A stretch of 9,801 bases of DNA, from assembly GCA_021736615.1 (NCBI GenBank), contig JAIPFN010000221.1:1-9801 (forward strand), given 5' to 3'. The notes under the pieces are model-generated. The model saw only the letters and a program-made list of their open reading frames with translations. It had not been told where the DNA came from and searched no databases. Positions 7,371-9,801 of the stretch are shown here, piece by piece; positions within the stretch are counted from its first letter, which is position 1, and every line of letters starts with the position of its first letter. Origin of the DNA: Phycisphaerae bacterium. GTDB lineage: Bacteria > Planctomycetota > Phycisphaerae > Sedimentisphaerales > Anaerohalosphaeraceae. The position numbers were made by a program, and so were the translations under genes.

Positions 7371-8210
7371 TTATGACAAAATCGGCTCGAGAGCTTCGGC
7401 GATCTTATCCATAGTGCTTTTCTTTTTACGCCTGTTGATGGTTCTTTGTGGTTTCGGGACGTCTACATCGTTGGCGGTGGCGATCTGGACGGCTTGAGCG
7501 GCCGTTGCCGCGTACATGTCGGCTCCGATTTCTTCCCAGAGTCCCTCTGCACGGTCAAAAATGCCGCCCGAGAGCATGATTTTCATATCCGGACAGGCGT
7601 TGATACTTTTTATGTTGTCGATGAGCTGGCGTGTTTCCGGCGCTTTGTCGGCTTGCATTCCGTATATTAGAAGGATAGCAGGTCTGTATGAGTGGGTAAA
7701 TTCCACCAGATCGTCACGAGTAACGCCGCTGCCTACGTATCTTACTTCCCAGCCGCTTGATTCGAACAGGTCGGTGATCATCTGTGCGCCAAGCTCGCCC
7801 CGCTCGGTAGCGGTACTGTAAACGACGACTTTTTTGGAAACCGACGCCTTACGCGGCAGTTTGTTCTGAAGCTGGTCAACGATAGATCGGTTGATCCGTG
7901 TGGCAAGTGCTTCCTGGACAGAAGAAATCTTGTCTTCTTTTTCGAGCTTTTCGATTTCGACCATGATCGGCCAGATAATGTCAGAATAGACAGCGTTGGC
8001 TGGCACTCCGCATTGAAGTGCTTCTTCGATAACAGAGCGACTTGCAATTCTATCGCCATCTAACAGTGCTTTCAGGTATCTCTCAAGTACATTTTTCTTT
8101 AACATTTCGGTTTCTCCAGCATTCAGTTTCTTTTTTTTCTTTTTCGTTTTAGTTTTAGGTGCTGCTTTTACAGTTACAGTTTTCGTTTTACTCGTCTTCT
8201 GAGTTTCCAT
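7371..8210 (-). CDS. B12-binding-fold protein with degenerate cobalamin site and Lys-rich N-terminus
   Basis: The 279-residue protein has the two-part layout of cobalamin-binding modules (methionine synthase, corrinoid proteins, CarH). A four-helix B12-binding-2-like domain (about 36-117) precedes a Rossmann-type B12-binding domain (about 126-250, with ELGAQMITDLFESSGW, YVGSG and MLSGG). No catalytic domain is attached, so a regulatory or carrier role is likely. Two features are odd. The lower-ligand motif (D/E)xHxxG reads ERGELG (136-141), with Gly138 where the axial His should be. The helical-domain EH pair reads QEALAT, with Ala101. Cobalamin may therefore bind base-on, weakly or not at all. 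Residues 5-28 are very lysine-rich, ending in a run of six Lys, and the C-terminus has NRRKKK, which could touch nucleic acid. An internal ATG at 8105 with a better ribosome site would remove the Lys-rich leader. A cobalamin riboswitch lies upstream on the other strand. Confidence 0.8.
   Translation of the reverse strand: METQKTSKTKTVTVKAAPKTKTKKKKKKLNAGETEMLKKNVLERYLKALLDGDRIASRSVIEEALQCGVPANAVYSDIIWPIMVEIEKLEKEDKISSVQEALATRINRSIVDQLQNKLPRKASVSKKVVVYSTATERGELGAQMITDLFESSGWEVRYVGSGVTRDDLVEFTHSYRPAILLIYGMQADKAPETRQLIDNIKSINACPDMKIMLSGGIFDRAEGLWEEIGADMYAATAAQAVQIATANDVDVPKPQRTINRRKKKSTMDKIAEALEPILS
8114..8117 (-). promoter_or_regulatory. Internal Shine-Dalgarno for an alternative start at Met36 of the B12-fold gene
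   Basis: On the minus strand GGAG (8117-8114) lies 8 nt before an in-frame ATG (8105-8103), at the point where the conserved helical domain begins. The annotated ATG at 8210 has only a G-run (GGGGG, 8224-8220) 9 nt upstream. Either start, or both, may be used. Confidence 0.35.
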
Positions 8211-8654
8211 TTGCTAATACCCCCATATTAATCAAATTCACATTAAATTTTTAAATAGCATCTCAACTTGTTAAATTAGATAAAATAAGCAACTCAAGTA
8301 AAATACCTATCGGAGAAGGCAGTGAAAATTCTTTAGTTAAAATAGGCGATCTAGCGAAACTGGGAGAGTTGCGAAGGATTCAAGTTTTTGTCGTAAGTTC
8401 AGTTGATTTAAGGGCTTACAGTCATGCAGCCAATTTGTGTCCCATAACAACCGCAAAATAGAGCTTCTCTCTATTGTAAAATTTTTTAAGAAATTTGATA
8501 TATTAACAATTTTTGCGGCAAATTATCATGGCAGCATAACCTCAACCGCATTATTTCAGCAGGTTTGTGTTAAAAGTGTCCTGGTATTAACTCTATGCTG
8601 CTGTTTTTGGATGAATTCTGCCTATTCGGTGTTTTTTAGTTGACCGGACGAGCT
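8211..8654. other. Divergent intergenic region upstream of the riboswitch
   Basis: The region separates the minus-strand B12-fold gene from the + strand riboswitch unit and must hold both promoters. The best + strand candidate is an extended -10, TGGTATTAA at 8582-8590, with an off-spacing TTGTGT at 8565-8570. I see no strong minus-strand promoter. A GTG-initiated frame (8437-8643) with a hydrophobic end has no ribosome site and is not supported. An 8-bp inverted pair GCAGCATA (8531-8538) / TATGCTGC (8594-8601) flanks the candidate -10. Confidence 0.4.
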
Positions 8655-8850
8655 AAGCGGTTTATATTCATTTCGTTCTTTAACAATAAGTACTTGCAGG
8701 GAACGCGGTGAAAATCCGCGACGGTCGCGCCGCTGTGATCGTTCGCTCCGGAAGTATCCGGAAACCCCGGCAGCTTTTGCCACCGTATAAAAGCGGGAAG
8801 GCGCTGTCAGGCAGAACGAGAGTCAGAATACCTGATCACGTAAATACACA
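8655..8850 (+). ncRNA. Cobalamin (B12) riboswitch aptamer
   Basis: The conserved blocks of the cobalamin aptamer appear in order. GGGAACGCGGTGAAAATCC (from 8699) is the GGGAA-GGTG-AA-TCC core. CGCCGCTGTGATCG follows (about 8728-8741), then TTGCCAC (about 8777-8783) and GGGAAGGC (8795-8802), and finally the B12 box as AGTCAGAATACCTG (8821-8834). GTTTAT (8660-8665) can pair with GTAAAT (8840-8845) to close P1, with two G-U pairs. The box reads CAGAATACCTG rather than the usual CAGGAxACCTG, one base off. The ligand should be a cobalamin; which form cannot be told. The outer limits are approximate. Confidence 0.9.
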
Positions 8851-8933
8851 TCGTTCTCGCGTCAAGGACAGCATTTATCCGGACTCTTCAGGTCATCTTA
8901 ACTGGCTATGAAATCCGGAATACACGAGCTTAT

Positions 8934-8972
8934 AAGCCGTTGCTACCATTCGTGGGAGCAGCGGCTTTTTTT
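8934..8972 (+). terminator. Riboswitch expression-platform terminator
   Basis: AAGCCGTTGCT (8934-8944) pairs with AGCAGCGGCTT (8957-8967), an 11-bp stem with one G-U pair and a 12-nt loop, followed by seven T (8966-8972). It lies about 85 nt past the aptamer and 145 nt before the PEP-CTERM gene, as expected for a transcription-attenuating B12 switch. GGCTAT at 8904-8909 can pair with ATAAGCC at 8932-8938 and so take away the first stem arm, making a candidate antiterminator. Confidence 0.85.
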
Positions 8973-8978
8973 ATTGGA

Positions 8979-8994
8979 AAAATTTCGAAATTTT
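8979..8994. promoter_or_regulatory. 16-bp perfect palindrome behind the riboswitch terminator
   Basis: AAAATTTCGAAATTTT is self-complementary over 16 bp and sits 7 nt after the terminator T-run, in the leader of the PEP-CTERM gene. It could be an operator for a dimeric regulator or a small hairpin; no known site is recognised. Confidence 0.3.
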
Positions 8995-9116
8995 AACATA
9001 AGGCAGACAATAATAATTAGTTAGTTCGGAGGCAAGGGATATGTAAGTTTAGATGAAAAGAAATGTGTAATATTTTAAATCAAGTTTAAAACCAATTTGT
9101 AAGAGGGATTAGTAAA

Positions 9117-9755
9117 ATGAAAATCAAAAGTTTAATTTGTATAGTAATTATTAGCAGTTGTGTGGCTCCGGCAATGGCAATGGTGCATGTGTTTACTGAC
9201 TCATTGGGACAGACCGAATCAATTGATGTTGAATACTGGACAGGTACCGGTGATCATGAAACAATTCTGGTCATTGACTGGAACAAATCTGGCAGCTATG
9301 TTTCTGAATCACACGCATTCGGTTATAGCTGGGACGGATCTGCGACTTCGGTTGCAAATATGCTCGATGCCATCGCATTAAACAGCAATTTTTCTTACTC
9401 AGCCAACTACGGTTACCTGAGCAACGTATCATATACCGGCTCTGATGGTGACCAGCACACACAAGTTGCCTCGGAATTAGGAAGCGTCAATACCGCAAGC
9501 ACCGGCGATATGTATGCTGAATGGGGAAGCGCCAATGATACCTGGACTATGTTCGGTCAGTGGCAAGCTAGCGGCGGCGGCCTGGCCTCTGAATTGATCG
9601 GTGACGGCCAGCTTGAAGGAGTAAATTTCTTTTATTATTTCCAGCAGGACACTTTCCCATACGAAAATCTGGATGTTCCAATCGTACCGGAACCGGCTAC
9701 GATGGCTTTAATGGGCATTGGAGCTTTTCTGGCGGTAAGAAGGAAAAAGGCATAA
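9117..9755 (+). CDS. PEP-CTERM sorting domain protein, riboswitch-controlled
   Basis: This 212-residue exported protein has a Sec signal peptide (1-21, MKIK, hydrophobic core, APAMA) and a C-terminal PEP-CTERM tag: VPEPAT (190-195), a hydrophobic segment (MALMGIGAFLAV) and the basic tail RRKKA. PEP-CTERM tags are recognised by an exosortase in the cell envelope, which is not encoded here. The mature part (22-189) is rich in Ser, Gly, Asn, Tyr and Trp and looks beta-rich, with FGYSWDGSAT, YAEWGSANDTWTMFGQW and a final GDGQLEGVNFFYYF. I do not recognise a named domain. AGAGGG (9102-9107) is the ribosome site, 9 nt before the ATG. The gene is the first one behind a cobalamin riboswitch and terminator, so it should be expressed when B12 is scarce. 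A role in capturing or handling corrinoids at the surface follows from that context only. No downstream gene is visible before the window ends. Confidence 0.88.
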   Translation: MKIKSLICIVIISSCVAPAMAMVHVFTDSLGQTESIDVEYWTGTGDHETILVIDWNKSGSYVSESHAFGYSWDGSATSVANMLDAIALNSNFSYSANYGYLSNVSYTGSDGDQHTQVASELGSVNTASTGDMYAEWGSANDTWTMFGQWQASGGGLASELIGDGQLEGVNFFYYFQQDTFPYENLDVPIVPEPATMALMGIGAFLAVRRKKA

Positions 9756-9801
9756 ATACCGTATCTAATCCGGCTGGACAAAATCGTAAAGTGAGTCCTG
9801 T

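Noticed and set aside
8437..8643. 68-codon GTG-initiated + strand frame with a hydrophobic C-terminal stretch before the riboswitch
   Set aside because: No ribosome site, poor start, overlaps the region that must hold the riboswitch promoter, and no recognisable family.
8708..8911. 67-codon + strand frame inside the riboswitch
   Set aside because: It overlaps the structured aptamer; the codons are explained by conserved RNA motifs.
1..9801. CRISPR array, tRNA or rRNA genes
   Set aside because: No regularly spaced repeats and no tRNA- or rRNA-like segments were seen; the only long repeat is the two-copy tandem at 5997-6272.

Overview
The window looks like chromosomal DNA from a planctomycete, most likely of the Phycisphaerae/Sedimentisphaerales type. 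This is inferred from a combination of features: a PEP-CTERM protein, a dockerin-like EF-hand module on a secreted peptidase, a Gfo/Idh/MocA oxidoreductase of the kind that is expanded in these bacteria, a PhoD-like lipoprotein and an M64 peptidase. No ribosomal RNA or other phylogenetic marker is present, so the assignment is tentative.

Left part (1-4205, all + strand): the C-terminal part of a Gfo/Idh/MocA oxidoreductase runs in from the left edge and ends at a strong intrinsic terminator (751-797). Behind an extended -10 promoter come a PhoD-like metallophosphatase lipoprotein (896-2851) and an M64 metallopeptidase (2922-4205), 70 nt apart and probably co-transcribed. An AT-rich non-coding stretch of about 670 bp follows (4206-4875). 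It holds dispersed inverted repeats and, at its right end, a good promoter.

Middle part (4876-6697): a secreted M28 aminopeptidase-like protein carries a dockerin-like calcium loop between its signal peptide and its catalytic domain. Its last codons and stop lie inside a perfect 137-bp tandem duplication (5997-6272). The rest, to 6697, is non-coding or degenerate, with a hairpin terminator (6542-6577) and short repeats that may be the remnant of an insertion-sequence end.

Right part (6698-9801): two minus-strand genes encode a PTS EIIA-type phosphocarrier (6698-7156) and a B12-binding-fold protein (7371-8210), separated by a minus-strand terminator. Divergent from them, on the + strand, is a cobalamin riboswitch (about 8655-8850) with a terminator (8934-8972), followed by a PEP-CTERM surface protein (9117-9755). 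The most notable features are a B12 riboswitch placed in front of an exosortase-sorted surface protein, and a neighbouring B12-fold protein that has lost both histidines expected to contact cobalamin. Together they suggest a B12-linked surface function, but this is inference.

The genes form no single pathway. The left and middle parts encode secreted hydrolases for phosphoester and peptide scavenging; the right part looks regulatory and B12-related.
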